Shown here in pieces: positions 1 through 11,098 of a stretch of 64,000 bases of DNA; the stretch's first letter is position 1, and each line of letters opens with the position of its first letter. The notes beneath the pieces were generated by a model. It saw nothing but the letters and a program-made list of their open reading frames with translations. It made no database searches and was not told the origin of the DNA. This stretch comes from Tetracentron sinense (Eukaryota; Streptophyta; Magnoliopsida; Trochodendrales; Trochodendraceae), in NCBI GenBank assembly GCA_015143295.1, contig CM026554.1, positions 34,919,531 to 34,983,530 of the forward strand. Reading direction: 5' to 3'. The position numbers were made by a program, and so were the translations under genes.

Positions 1-109
1 TTAGTATAAACTAAACCTAAGACATTTGACTACAACTTGACATTAAATTAGCTTAAACCTAGTAAGTAGGGAACCGTTGTTAAACGGAAGTGCCGGGGTT
101 CCTAACACC
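1..109. repeat. LTR-retrotransposon fragment, left part
   Basis: This stretch resembles 46.69-46.75 kb (the phrase around 'gtaaccattgcaaaatgg' and 'gtgcctaatacc'). The resemblance resumes at 2341-2440, which matches 46.75-46.87 kb ('ccctgggacttaacgaa', 'gaggacttatccc'). It is therefore one older element split by the insertion at 110-2335. No coding potential is seen. Confidence 0.5.
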
Positions 110-2335
110 TGAAGGGAGATCCAGATAAAAATTTATGTGGAAACTAGATCTCCTAAATCTTAACACCATAAAAAGTATCAAAATTATCTCTAAGAGTTTT
201 AGTCATATCACCTCAGTGAATGTTTTTTTTCACCGGTGAAGCTTAATCCACTCAAACCGTCAGAACTCTTTGTAAAGATTTCTGCGAAAAAATATTAGAA
301 GCTCAATCCTTGTTCTTTGCTATCCCCACGAAGCTTTAGAATCTTCTTTGGAATTATAAAAGCAAGAGAAAGAAGATGGATCAATGGTGTAAACCTTCTA
401 TCACCAATAATACTAAAGTTCAAAACTCTAGATTTGCAAAACCCAACTAAGACCACCAATACAGCTCACGAAAATCCCTAGGGGTCTACCCTAGGGTTCA
501 CGGTTTGGAGAGAGAGAAAGAAGATGAGAGAAAAAATTCTGGAGAATTTTACTTAATGGTCTAGGGTGTTGGGTTATTTATAGACTAGGATCTTATCCTA
601 ATCCTAGTCCAACTTGATCTTATTTAATAGGATTTATTAATTAACAATAACTCTTATTATTAATTAAATAAACTCCTACTTAATCTATAACTACTTTAGT
701 TATAGTAATCCTATTAATTATAGAGTCCCTATTATAAGAGGATTCCTTAATTAAAAGGGATAAATCAACATCCTACACCAAAGTAGGAAACCTAGTCAAA
801 CTAGGAATCCACAAGGGGGGGCGTGAGTTTCTATGGAGCGTGGGATTTGAGTAGTTAAAACTCCTTATTATAATCTAATTACAATAACATCTTAATCCTA
901 ATTGCAATCCAACACTTGAATTTTAATTCCATAATAAAAGGAATTATATTTCAATAATTATTCATTTAAACAAATCCTAATCCAATTAGGATTCCTCAAG
1001 TGGGCGCCCCACCCTAGGGTTTAAACCCATGGGCTTTGGCCCATATTAAAGGTCCATTTTAATGGGTTTATGGATATGGGTCAAACTCATTTCCCCTTTA
1101 ATTATGTTAATCAAATAATTACTAAAATAATCCCTTAGTTTAAATTAACAATTAATTTAAACAATAGATTAACTATTAATCAATTTAATTAAATGATTAA
1201 CTTTTAATCACTTAAAATAATTGATTAACTTTTAATCAATTATTGAGCTTGTATTTCTTATGTGAGCACCTTCACATATTACTCTGGGACATTCTTACCC
1301 TGACTTATCCAATGTTATCCCATTAACCCTAATTGGGAATTACATCGGAATTGCAAGTGACGTGAAATATTCATGTTGCAATTAAATCTCAGTGTATGAA
1401 CATTAACCATTACGGATCCCGGCACATGAACTTTTAAATTTGATTTATCATTCCATATACATTATCCCTAATAGGTCTTCGAGATTGACATACTATCTGA
1501 TCCATAGGCCATTGCAAATCATTCGGGTTTCCAAGACTTATGATTAAGCCATGAGAAACAATTTCTCATGAAAAATATTTTGAAAAAAATCATTTTATAA
1601 GTATAATACATTTTAATAAAAGTATATTTCAAAACTTATTTTGTTTTTAAAATCACCTGCGTAGGATTTGAACTTAATCAACTGTCTTACCCGGAACTTG
1701 GATAATCTCTCAAATTAATGAACACGAATTTCTTGTTTGAAATTCATCATGACTCGAACAACTTTCTAACTATCCAACTGTCATTGTATTATATTCCCTA
1801 AGTTAGAAAATACGTTGGTGGAATCAAAACAGTCAGATCACTGCCCAGTCATAGATGAACTCATCAGATCTAAGGATCATCGAAACCATTCAATGTGAAT
1901 GAGAGACCAACTATCTGATAGTATTTTTATGCAAGAGGTCTCTCATTGAATGCAATCAGTCAATGTACATTTAAGCACCCATATGCTGATGTGTAGTCTC
2001 CACTACAATAGTTCGAGATAGAACTACATCTCAACTATTGAGAACATTTTAGCATTCTGACACCATATAAGTGAAGTGTCCAGCTTCACCCACAGCTGTG
2101 ACTATATAAGGTATAAGGAACCGGAAAGTTATATCTACCTGTGATAATCTAATCACATAACTTTCCTACAATATATCTTATGGTCCTTTATCGATATCTC
2201 ATATCGTATAGATCATCTCATGATCATGGTCAATTACCCATAATGAATACACAATAGATTAAGAATGAGCATTTATTAATCAACTTAATAAGGTTCTAAC
2301 AATCTAAATGACTTTTCTGGGCATCATGTTTAACA
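110..2335 (-). mobile_element. Probable solo LTR, about 2.2 kb
   Basis: The segment begins TG and ends CA and sits inside an older repeat that continues on both sides. The flanking pentamers are ACACC on the left and ACACA on the right, a 4/5 match that could be a decayed 5-bp target duplication. On the minus strand it starts TGTTAAACATG and has a TATAAATA box at 575-582, which suggests minus orientation. No gag or pol frame lies inside. The edges are by eye, so it could instead be part of a larger damaged element. Confidence 0.5.
575..582 (-). promoter_or_regulatory. TATA box of the putative solo LTR
   Basis: TATAAATA on the minus strand inside the putative LTR at 110-2335. Unlike the other LTR promoters here, no clear palindrome cluster lies upstream of it. 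Confidence 0.35.
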
Positions 2336-2340
2336 ACACA

Positions 2341-2440
2341 TTCCTCGGGCTTAACCGAACCTCTTACTCAGAACTCTAAGCAGACTAAATACCTTATTCA
2401 TTACCCAGGGACTTATCCCTATTAAATAAATAAGTGACGA
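2341..2440. repeat. LTR-retrotransposon fragment, right part
   Basis: Continuation of the fragment at 1-109, interrupted by the putative solo LTR. It resembles 46.75-46.87 kb. Confidence 0.45.
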
Positions 2441-3989
2441 CTCATAAGCAACAATGCAAAAATATGGATACCGAAATCCGTGCTCACAACTAACATACAC
2501 ATCCAGACCTAAGGTAGCCGCTAAGGTGTCATAAGGGTAAGTGTGCAACCACTCCAGAAGGGTCTGTCTTAAGGAGGGTTGATGGCCCCTTATAATACAT
2601 CTCTTAGTTGGCCGTGGGGTTTCATGTATAAATGAATGTACCATGTTATCACTTATTTATATGAAATGTACTTTTACTAGAGGGGTATGGTAAAACGTGT
2701 TTAACATAATATACTTCTTTATTCGCTAAATGAATTAATGGTATTGCTTCTTGCGTGAGTGGTAGGAGTGTGGCCTTCAATTGAGGGAGGTCTGGGGAGC
2801 CAATCTCCCCAAGGGTATGAGTTGCAAGAGCTCTAATGCTCAAGCAAACATCTAACGTACTTACCTTATTAATGTAGATAAATAATGTCTGCACCAAGAA
2901 AAAAAAAAAACACATTCCAATGTTGACCAACGTAGTATTTGTAGTTCACCAATGCCGTGTATTGATTTCTCAAAGTTCTACTTTACTTTTGGTCCTGTCA
3001 TCAAGCTATAACATCTTTGCTATCCGGTGATTTAATAAAGCTCTTATGTAATCCAAAGCCAAAAAGAAACATGGGTCAGCACATATTGGTCTCCTTCTCC
3101 TGTTAATTGGTTTAAATTGAATTTTATTGGTTATTTATTAACTGTGGGATGTGTCATTAGAGACTACACAGATAATAAATTGAACCCAAGATGTGCCCTT
3201 AGATGGGATACCCTTAAAGCCCCTTCTTCAATGAGATGATTGGCATTTTCTTCACTTGGGAGCCTGGCTCAAGGAGGGGACAATTGCTCTAACAAAATCT
3301 AACGTATCTCAAGCATGCCGTATCGAAACTCCCAATAAATTGATAGAAATAAACGCATGACCCTAATTATAAGTAAATTACTCTTGATTATCTAAGGAAA
3401 AAAAAATTAAGTTAACCTCCAACCCAAAAGGCAGAAACAAAAAGATTAAACAGAAATAATAGCGCCCCAATCACAATCTTCCAAAACGTAAAGTGGTAGG
3501 ATCAAGTATTAAACTATCTGTATGTTATAGGATAGCAGAGTTTAGATGGACAACAATATACTGTTGTTCTTTTGTGTCTTACAAAAACGTAAACGTAGGG
3601 TCCGTCTTTTTATGTGGGTCCACCCTTATTGAATGTAAGATACAAAGGTCCGAAAGTCAGGATAAGAATCTTTGGAAGTAATTTAAGGGTTTGCGTCTAA
3701 GACTAGCATTTCTTCTAAAACTTTGAAGTTGAAGTCTGTTGAACTATTCAACATTCTTCAGAGTCAACTTAGGCAGTCACTTGGTTGGGCTTGAGATTAA
3801 TAGAATATTTCCAACGGCAGACATTATTGTCCAAGAAAATGACATATGACACGTGGATAAAGAAATCCTAATGTCACGCGCATATAATACGTGGCATTCA
3901 TTGATACGGCTGAATGGCAACGATTGCCTTTGGTGGATGCTCCATATCCCATCTCGTGCACCATTCTTTAGCTGACCTGAGGGGGCGAG
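2441..3989. other. Intergenic, no gene recognised
   Basis: Low-GC sequence. The open frames are short, begin in arbitrary places and show no recognisable domain. Nothing further can be supported. Confidence 0.5.
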
Positions 3990-4366
3990 GGGAGGGCATT
4001 TAACTTAGGGTGTGATCATGCATTCCACATTTTGTTGAGTGGTACGTGCGCACTTTTCAAGCTGGTCATGTATACTCTTTGACTCAGTAATTGTGGTTAA
4101 GATTCACCCACCTTTAAGGTTAAATAATCTAACTTTAGCTTTTAAAAAATATCTTAAAAAGGTTAATCACATGAATGAGTGAAATCATAATCATGATAAA
4201 TTTTTTAAAAATAAGATTAGATTATTTAATCTTATGTATGGTTGAATCTTAATCACAATTAATGGATATCAAAAAAGACATGTGGCGATTCTAAGAGGTG
4301 TGCGTGTACCACTCAAAGGAATGTGCAATGCATGTTATAATTCCCCTGATTAAATACTTTTCCACA
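3990..4366. repeat. Palindromic MITE, family 1
   Basis: The left arm ('catgcattccacatt', 'gagtggtacgtgcgcac', 'gtggttaagattcac') pairs imperfectly with the right arm read in reverse over about 150 bp. Related copies lie at 55115-55525 and, interrupted, at 42775-43615, both just upstream of the aldo-keto reductase copies. No coding frame. The boundaries are approximate. Confidence 0.65.
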
Positions 4367-5149
4367 CGAGTAGTGCCCTAAATCGGATCTCGGGCATCCG
4401 CCCAGAGTTAATCCATTGCCCTACGAATCAGAAGAAAAAATCACATGGGGCGGTATCTGAAAATCATCCAATAGCGTCACGCGCCCAAAATGCGGGTGTT
4501 AAAATAATCGATCTGAAATGATTGCATCCTAAAGGCCGCCATCAAAAAAGTTATCTGACATAAATGAACATCACCTCCCAAACCAGTGTTTCCATTTCCA
4601 CTTGGACTTGACATTTTCAAGAGCTTAATTTCATATTCAACCTATCTTCGGGGATCAAAGAGAAGAGAGATTCATTTTAGCTAGTTTCCGTCAAACAAAA
4701 TCAAATTGGACCCAAATAGAAAAGCTAAAAAAAATTGAATGAGAGAGAGAGAGAGTCATTTTAGCTAATTCAGATCAAACAATGCACTTTCCCCAAAGAG
4801 AACAGCTCGAAGCATCAAACAGTAGAGAGAAACAGAGAGCTCTGTTTCAGTTAATTTAATCAAACAATTTATTTAAGAGTCAAACCAAACACCCCAAAAA
4901 CGAAAATCTGACAAACTAATCATTAGATGAATTCCCCGTATACCCTTTAATCTCTGCAGATTTCAATGTTCTCAAACACCCAAATCCGAAGCATTCTCTC
5001 TCAGATAGCCACTGATGAAGAAACAGAGACCCATTGATTACAGCACCACAAGAGTACGGAAACTCAGAAAATTGCAAAAAACCAAAAATGGGATTAAAAA
5101 AACAACAACAGAACAATCTGGGGAACGAAAGGATTTCATGGAAACTAAT
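4367..5149. other. Intergenic, possible downstream region of the small ORF
   Basis: Contains a short (GA)n run near 4740-4755 and AT-rich sequence. Overlapping short frames on both strands are not convincing. If the minus-strand ORF at 5150-5383 is real, this would be its 3' flank. Confidence 0.35.
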
Positions 5150-5383
5150 TCAAAAGGTAGTGTGGGTAAGGGTCGAAGAGCTAGAATGGGGTCTCTGTTT
5201 TGCACAGCAGAGAGCCAAGAACGCCTTTTTAAGAATACCCTTGAGAATTTTACCCCTTTTTGGAACAAAACGAGGAGCTGAACCAGTTGGAGCTGTAGTA
5301 TTGCCGCCATTAATGGCGGTGACTGTGGGTTGGAATCTCATCCATTGTGATCTGGAATTGGCGGGTTGGATTCTTGCGGCCAT
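5150..5383 (-). CDS. Candidate small protein of unknown function, 77 residues
   Basis: The frame starts at an ATG (5383) followed by G and encodes a basic peptide beginning MAARIQPANSRSQ, with a lysine-rich middle part (PKRGKILKGILKK) followed by a CC pair and an S/T-rich tail. A minus-strand TATA-like motif lies 43-52 nt upstream of the start (5426-5435), a spacing that leaves only a short leader. I do not recognise the family. The body is less low-complexity than the chance frames around it, which is the main reason to keep it. An intron near the end is possible, and a non-coding region with chance frames remains an alternative. Confidence 0.4.
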   Translation of the reverse strand: MAARIQPANSRSQWMRFQPTVTAINGGNTTAPTGSAPRFVPKRGKILKGILKKAFLALCCAKQRPHSSSSTLTHTTF

Positions 5384-5425
5384 TGAAGTTTAGAGAAGTA
5401 GTGAAGAAGCTTCGAAGGCAGCTTC

Positions 5426-5435
5426 GTATATATAC
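5426..5435 (-). promoter_or_regulatory. TATA-like motif before the small ORF
   Basis: GTATATATAC, self-complementary, so the strand is assigned only from the downstream ORF at 5150-5383. Confidence 0.3.
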
Positions 5436-5639
5436 TAACCGACAGAAGCTAATATTCGCCCGAGCCGCGTAATACCCCAACGAGTAAGAAGCGCGTGTGA
5501 GGACTTTGGCTTAACAAATAAATGGGGGAAGAACTGAGAAGAGAAATGAGACCCAAACATGAACCGAGTTTTTTGAAACCCATACACGCCTTAGTCTTTA
5601 CCAACCCAACCGTGTCTCGTAAACCTCTCTCTCCTCTTT

Positions 5640-5990
5640 CTCTCTCTTCTCTCTCTCTCTCTTCTACTCGGTAAGACTAAGCCGCCATGAATTTTAATTC
5701 TCCTGTTTTGAAGAAAAAGATCTCTGGTTTTATAAATTGACCGGTTTGCCCTTTATATCTCTACCAGTTGTTAGCGTTTCATGCTCTGTATCTGCTCCGT
5801 TCAAAGGTGAGTTCTGTCTTTCTCTCTCTTCTCGGTAAGCCCGCCTTGAATTTTGTATTTCCTGTTTTATAATAAAGATAAAGACGTCGGGATTTTCTCT
5901 GGTTTTTAATAAACTGACCGTTTTGCCCTCTATAGCTAACAGTTGTTGTGTTTCATGGTTTTGTATTAGCTCCATTTAGAGGAGAGGTTC
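5640..5990. repeat. Two-copy tandem duplication of about 175 bp
   Basis: The block from the CT-rich run through 'ctcggtaagactaagccgcc', 'tctggttttataaattgacc' and 'cagttgttagcgtttcatg' is followed at once by a diverged second copy with the same order ('ctcggtaagcccgcc', 'tctggtttttaataaactgacc', 'cagttgttgtgtttcatgg'). It lies upstream of the candidate gene at 5150-5383. Confidence 0.75.
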
Positions 5991-6128
5991 AAAACCGTGG
6001 CTCGGGGTGTTTGAGTAAATTAAAGAATTCCAGGGTTCACTACTCTTTGGTAACTACTACTATTTGCTATTTTAATAGAAATTGATCTAAACAATGCAAT
6101 AGTCTTTAATGAGATGAATTTGATTTTA

Positions 6129-6303
6129 GAAAAATGATTTTAAAACTATAGATAGTTAGATCGGGAGTTGGACGTCTGATTGAAAATCCAACGGCACCAA
6201 GATGTACATGCATTAAATGGTGAGCCCTACTTGATGTTTGGAGCCGTTGGATTTTTAATCGGGTAGCCCAATTCTTGATAGTATCGTTTTAAATCATTTC
6301 CGA
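6129..6303. repeat. MITE of 175 bp with 8-bp target duplication
   Basis: The arms are inverted repeats of about 60 bp (left 'aatgattttaaaac', 'gaaaatccaacggc'; right 'gccgttggatttttaatc', 'gttttaaatcatt'). TGATTTTA flanks it exactly on both sides (6121-6128 and 6304-6311). The long inverted arms suggest a Mutator-type MITE; a hAT origin is possible given the 8-bp duplication. Confidence 0.8.
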
Positions 6304-6924
6304 TGATTTTAATAAAGTTGATTAGCACAACCCGCATTAGACTATGTAATCTAATGTCATGGCCACGTGTTTCTTTTAACACTCATTTAACTATGGTTAA
6401 ATTTAAGAATATTAAAATTAATATTTTTGTTTTGTTTGCATTTTAAAAATCAAGCTTAGTTGTTTAATTATAGGAGTGAGGGAATGTTAACTACAGTTTA
6501 TGTATAATAAAAAGGAGGGTGTTGACCAATGAGAACCATACATTAGACTACATAGTCCGACAGTAAGTAAAGTATTTCCAATAAATGACTACATCCGCAA
6601 AAAGAAACAAAGAACTACTGCAGGAGCAACTCTGGTTAAGAGAATCGGAACTCTTCTATGTATGTTTTATTATAAGGGCAATTTAAAATTTAAAAATTAT
6701 AAATATGGAGTAAGGTAATTTTTTTTTAATGATACAATAAGGTACTTTTGTTATATAAATATTTTTACAGAATTTTTGAAATACTTCTGTCAAGGTTTAG
6801 TTTACTACTCTTTGGTAGTGTCATTGGCTATTATATATTCGTTTGAATGCTTTAACCCATATTTAGCTGCTGAAAAATAAATAAGATCAAATGAAAGAAT
6901 TTTTTTTGTTGGAAAATAGCCAAC

Positions 6925-7090
6925 TAAGTAGGTGTAGACGAGTGGTCACTTGGACGAACCGTAAACCCAGAGGTCTCGAGTTTTATTCCTGCCTCCCAAC
7001 CCTTGCATTGGGTGCGGGTATTCCTTATGTAGCTCGTGGGATTAGTCTGAGCTTCCAAGGCTCAGGATATCCACGGATATCAAAAAAGTA
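6925..7090 (+). mobile_element. tRNA-derived SINE
   Basis: An A-box-like motif (TAGACGAGTGG, about 6934-6944) is followed about 30 bp later by a B-box-like motif (GGTCTCGAGTTTTATTCC, about 6971-6988), the internal pol III promoter spacing of a tRNA. A unique body follows and the element ends in a short A run after 'cacggatatc'. No protein frame is expected. The exact 5' end and target duplication were not resolved. Confidence 0.6.
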
Positions 7091-7237
7091 GTATTTTAGA
7101 AATCTAACACTTCCGTGCTTGTGAGTGACAGAGTATGTATCCATCCCCATATAGGTGGTCTGTGGTCTGGTTCTATTTCCACGAGTTGTAGAGCTATTTG
7201 CACGAGTTGTGGGACTGTAATCTTCATTTTTAATAAA

Positions 7238-7631
7238 GGAGCCAAATCATCTCCAGTGATAACCGGATTTGGCAAATCCGGTTATCACCCCTAGAGGTCA
7301 CCACGTGTCTCCTTTGACACCCCTTAACCGTGGGTAAGGTTCACCTACCCCTAGGGTTCACCCACCCATTTTTGGTTTTTTTTTAATATTAACTCTTTTT
7401 TAAAAATTAAAAAACTGTTTTTAATATTAAAAAAAAACTCTAAAAACAGTTTTTTAATTTTAAAAAAAGAATTAATATTAAAAAAAAAAAAAAACAAAAA
7501 TAGGTGGGTGAACCCTATGGGTGAGTGAACCTTACCCATGGTTAAGGGGTGTCAAAGGAGACACGTGGCGACCTCTAGGGGTGATAACCGGATTTGCCAA
7601 ATCCGGTTATCACCGTAGAAGATTTGACTCC
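7238..7631. repeat. Mutator-type palindromic MITE, family 2, copy 1
   Basis: A 394-bp element whose halves form a near-perfect inverted repeat, flanked by the 9-bp target duplication TTTAATAAA (7229-7237 and 7632-7640). The ends read GGAG(C/T)CAAATC. Each arm also contains its own small palindrome (GATAACCGGATTT / AAATCCGGTTATC) and an ACACGTGG/CCACGTGT motif, which matches the ABRE/G-box core. The centre is made of A- and T-runs. No transposase is present. A full second copy lies at 55981-56398 and a broken third copy at 49617-49854. Confidence 0.9.
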
Positions 7632-7859
7632 TTTAATAAAGATGTTTTTAGGAGATTCTGACATCTAACTGCGATTGCGGCATAACCTTATTTGTGATAA
7701 AAAGAAATAGAAAAAAATTAAAAATTTTGTCTTTTCCTTGCTTGTTTCACCTATTTTTTATGCAAACAAATAGGTACATTAAGGTTTTTTTTTTGTTGAA
7801 ATGTTATCATATAACACACTCTAAACTTTTTTATCTATATTGTATGATAGAAAATGGAA

Positions 7860-8264
7860 AAGTTAGTATCAACCAACATTTTCTTTTCTCATGATATCTT
7901 TTGATTCTACTTATAAATCAGTTGTATCCAAGTTCATATTTCTCTTTCATATACTACCGTTCTTGTTCATGTTTCTTTTTCATAATATCATTTGCTTAGC
8001 GTGCTATAAAAGAGGGTGCAATTTGTGGGAACCAACATTATTCTTTTCTATAATACCACGTACTTCTATTTATATACGAGTTGTATCCCAATTCCCAAAA
8101 CTAATATTTTTCTTTCCCATAATACCATTTGCTTCTATATTTTCCCATAATGTCATTTTATTTTCAATAATATTTTTATTTCCAGATATTTCTTTTTCAT
8201 AATATCCTTTACTTTTTTCTATTTATATATCAGTTGTATCCCTAAATTCATATTTTTCTTCTCC
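7860..8264. repeat. Degenerate tandem repeat, unit about 100-160 bp, left of LARD
   Basis: The phrases 'cttctatttatatat', 'agttgtatcc', 'ttcatatttttctt' and 'cataataccatttgctt' recur in the same order near 7920, 8081 and 8231, and again right of the retrotransposon at 16405-16500. The retrotransposon was therefore inserted inside the array. The frames at 7891-8202 are products of this repeat, not genes. Confidence 0.65.
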
Positions 8265-8269
8265 ATAAT

Positions 8270-11079
8270 TGTAGAGACCCAAAATTTAGTTCCTTGGCAT
8301 TCGTGCCATTTACATGAATTTCTTAAAATATGTGCCAGATTTTAAATGCATGCGTTTCTAAAAGATGAATTAAAATGGATGCCTTAATATATCATCAACT
8401 TGAAGAAGCCATAGTTTTGTCTTCACAAATCGGAATCGAGTGATTCTTGAATTTTTGGAAAGGTATTGGAACCCTCTTCAAAGTTCATGTTTACCATTTT
8501 TTCAGATTCTTAATCAGAGTTAGGTTAAAAGTTAGATTTCTGAAACCAGGGCTACTAAATCCATTTCCAGAAAAGTCAGCTTTAGGGGCAAATTAGTCAA
8601 TGAATAAAAAAGAATTAGAAATGTTTAAAACATCAAAGTTGTTTCCCTTCGAATGAAGAGTCTAACGCAAAATGAATCATCAAAATCCAATAAAACAAGT
8701 CAAAAGCTATGGACAAAATACCGAAGTCTATCCGAGAGAAAAAAAATTAGGGAGGGATCGATCGCCTAAAGCGGGATTTTCCAGAAAATCATGTTTTTTT
8801 GACTCTTTTTAACTTCCTGAGGTTTCCAAACTCTATAAATAGCCCTCCAACTCGAGAGTTATGGTTTTTAAAGCTTTCTAAACCTAAAATAGAGAAAATA
8901 GAGAGTTTCTGAGAAATAAAAAGAAGGAAACTATAGAAATTCAAAGATTTGGTCAAAAAAATGAGAAAAGAGGCATGAAGATCAAGATAGAACCCTATTC
9001 GCAAGCGATAGATCGTAGGGAAGCGATCAAGTGAGGTAAATAACTTTCTTAAGTTCTCAATATTATAACTATTAATCTAAAGTATGAATCTATTGAGAAG
9101 ATTTATGTAAAGAACATGATTAAGATGCAAATAATGTAAATAACTGATCTAGTGACCCATATTTTGAATATTAACCTAAAAGAATGAATAAAAATGAGTA
9201 AACCTAAGTAAAGATGTAAGAATAGGTAGGACCTATGAGCATGTCTATGATTTTTATTTCATGATGATTGATCAGTTAAAATAGGATGTGAAAAACCTAT
9301 TTATAAAGTCGTTGCATTATTCTTGATAGTTAAAATAGGATGTGAAGAACCATAATTATAATCACAGTTTGTTATTAGTGAATGATTAAAATAGGATGTG
9401 AAGAACTAGATCTATAATTTTTGTTTATTATTCTTTGATGGTTAAAACAAGACGTACGTGGAGTACCTATTTAAGATATTGTTTTATCATTTTTGAATCG
9501 TTAGATTATGATGTGAAAAATCATGTTTCAATTAATTATGATTTAACAAGGAGATTGGAAAAATTATTTGAAGTATGTGGATTTATGAGGAGAATGAGAT
9601 AATGGATGAAATTAAATAGGGGATTTAATTGTAGTATGTTAATAATATGTGAGTTTAATTCTATGCTTAAATTTCATGATAATTATTATCGATAGATCTT
9701 GATGTATGAATACTTTTAATATCAACTGTGATGTTTTATTGTCGGATTATAAGATATATGAGAGGTTGTGTGTTTTCTGTTATGCTCCTTAATACGTGAT
9801 ATACCATTGGGTAAATGAATCTTTGATGAAAGTTAAGCTTGTCTAGGCCTGGTTAATATAGTGGTATGGGATGTTATGGTAAGATGTCCTATGGCCCTTG
9901 ATGGTTAGTCTTACGCGCAATTTAAACAAGAGGTATATCATTGTGCACTCACAAATGAAAAATATGTAAAAGTATAAGAAAGAATTAAAGACATTAATAA
10001 GATGTTAAGTAAGACCAAAAGTAAAGTAACAAAAGTAAGAATGAAAGACACATGAAAACAAAAACACATGTATGTGTTTTGCCCCACCGGATACCATCAG
10101 AAAGGGCAAGATGTATGCCAAAGTAAGTAAGCCGTCGTACCGGAAAATGTATTAAGTCGTCCGTGCCGGATAATGTACGAAGGGTGGTATCTCGGTAAAG
10201 TAAAGTGTAGTAACCTCTTTCCTTATACGGTAAAGCGGTATTTTAAGTTATTACTGATGCATGTGAATGTGTTGTTCACGGAATGATAAAGTATGAAGTA
10301 TAAAAAGTAAGAAAAGAAAGATATCAAAGACAAGTAAGAAAAAATAAGAAAAGTAACAAAGATGTTAGTGCCTTGCTTCAAAATAAGTTTCTAATGGTAC
10401 TAGTTATCTGACTTTAAGAAAGATCTCAAAGAAAAGTAAGAAAGAAAAAAAGTAAGAATGTAAGAAAAAGATAAAAAAGAAATAAATAAAAAGTAAGAAA
10501 GATAAGTACAAGTGAGCACATAAAATAGTTGAAGAGAAAAGATGTTCCCGCACTCTGATTTATGTATGTGAATTGTAATTGAACTGTTAATTGTATGCAT
10601 GTTATCGTTATGATATTGTTTACTATGGATTGTTATATATGCGGAGAAACTTGTTACTCGGCCGATGACTTTTATTGTTGGCAGGTTCAGGTTCAGGTTT
10701 TGATATTTGTGCCCCCTAACCATGGGAAGAAGATGAATACTTCGGAGAACCGGAATGTGATTATTCCGAGGAAAAATGGGATCTTGATCGATGACCTATT
10801 ATTGAAGCTATTTATTGGTTGTTTAATTTCGGGAGACTTTAATTAATTTTATAGAGACACATGTTAGTTTAGTCTTTTATGTTTATGGCCTGGATGGGTG
10901 ACCAGAATATTACTTTTCAGTTGCATTATAGAGTTTGGAATTTAATTGATGGTTTAATTGAAGAAAAAGATTTCAAGATCGTATTTTAGTATGCCTTAAA
11001 TGCTTTAACAGGATGGTTTATTAAGTAAGTCACGTGTCAAGATCTCACATTCTCTCAGGTGGGGTTTTGGGGCGTGACA
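8270..11079 (+). repeat. 5' LTR of the LARD-like element
   Basis: A 2.8-kb LTR. It holds a TATAAATA box at 8834-8841 and a GATCGATC palindrome about 70 bp upstream of it, plus a row of degenerate units of about 60-100 bp around 9280-9500 ('taaaataggatgtgaagaac'). Small frames such as 10595-10846 recur in the 3' LTR but look like chance frames. Confidence 0.88.
8834..8841 (+). promoter_or_regulatory. TATA box of the 5' LTR
   Basis: TATAAATA, conserved in the 3' LTR at 14106-14113. GATCGATC lies at 8756-8763 and a near-palindrome, GATTTTCC(A)GAAAATC, lies between. Confidence 0.65.
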
Positions 11080-11083
11080 GAGA

Positions 11084-11098
11084 TGATATTAGAGCAAA
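11084..11098 (+). other. Primer-binding site of the LARD-like element
   Basis: TGATATTAGAGC begins a few bases after the 5' LTR. It matches the usual initiator-tRNA-Met site TGGTATCAGAGC with two differences. Confidence 0.6.

Noticed and set aside
10595-10846. ORF of 83 residues, repeated as an 81-residue ORF at 15924-16169
   Set aside because: The conservation is due to the two LTR copies. There is no known domain, and the differences do not look like coding constraint, though this was not tested formally.
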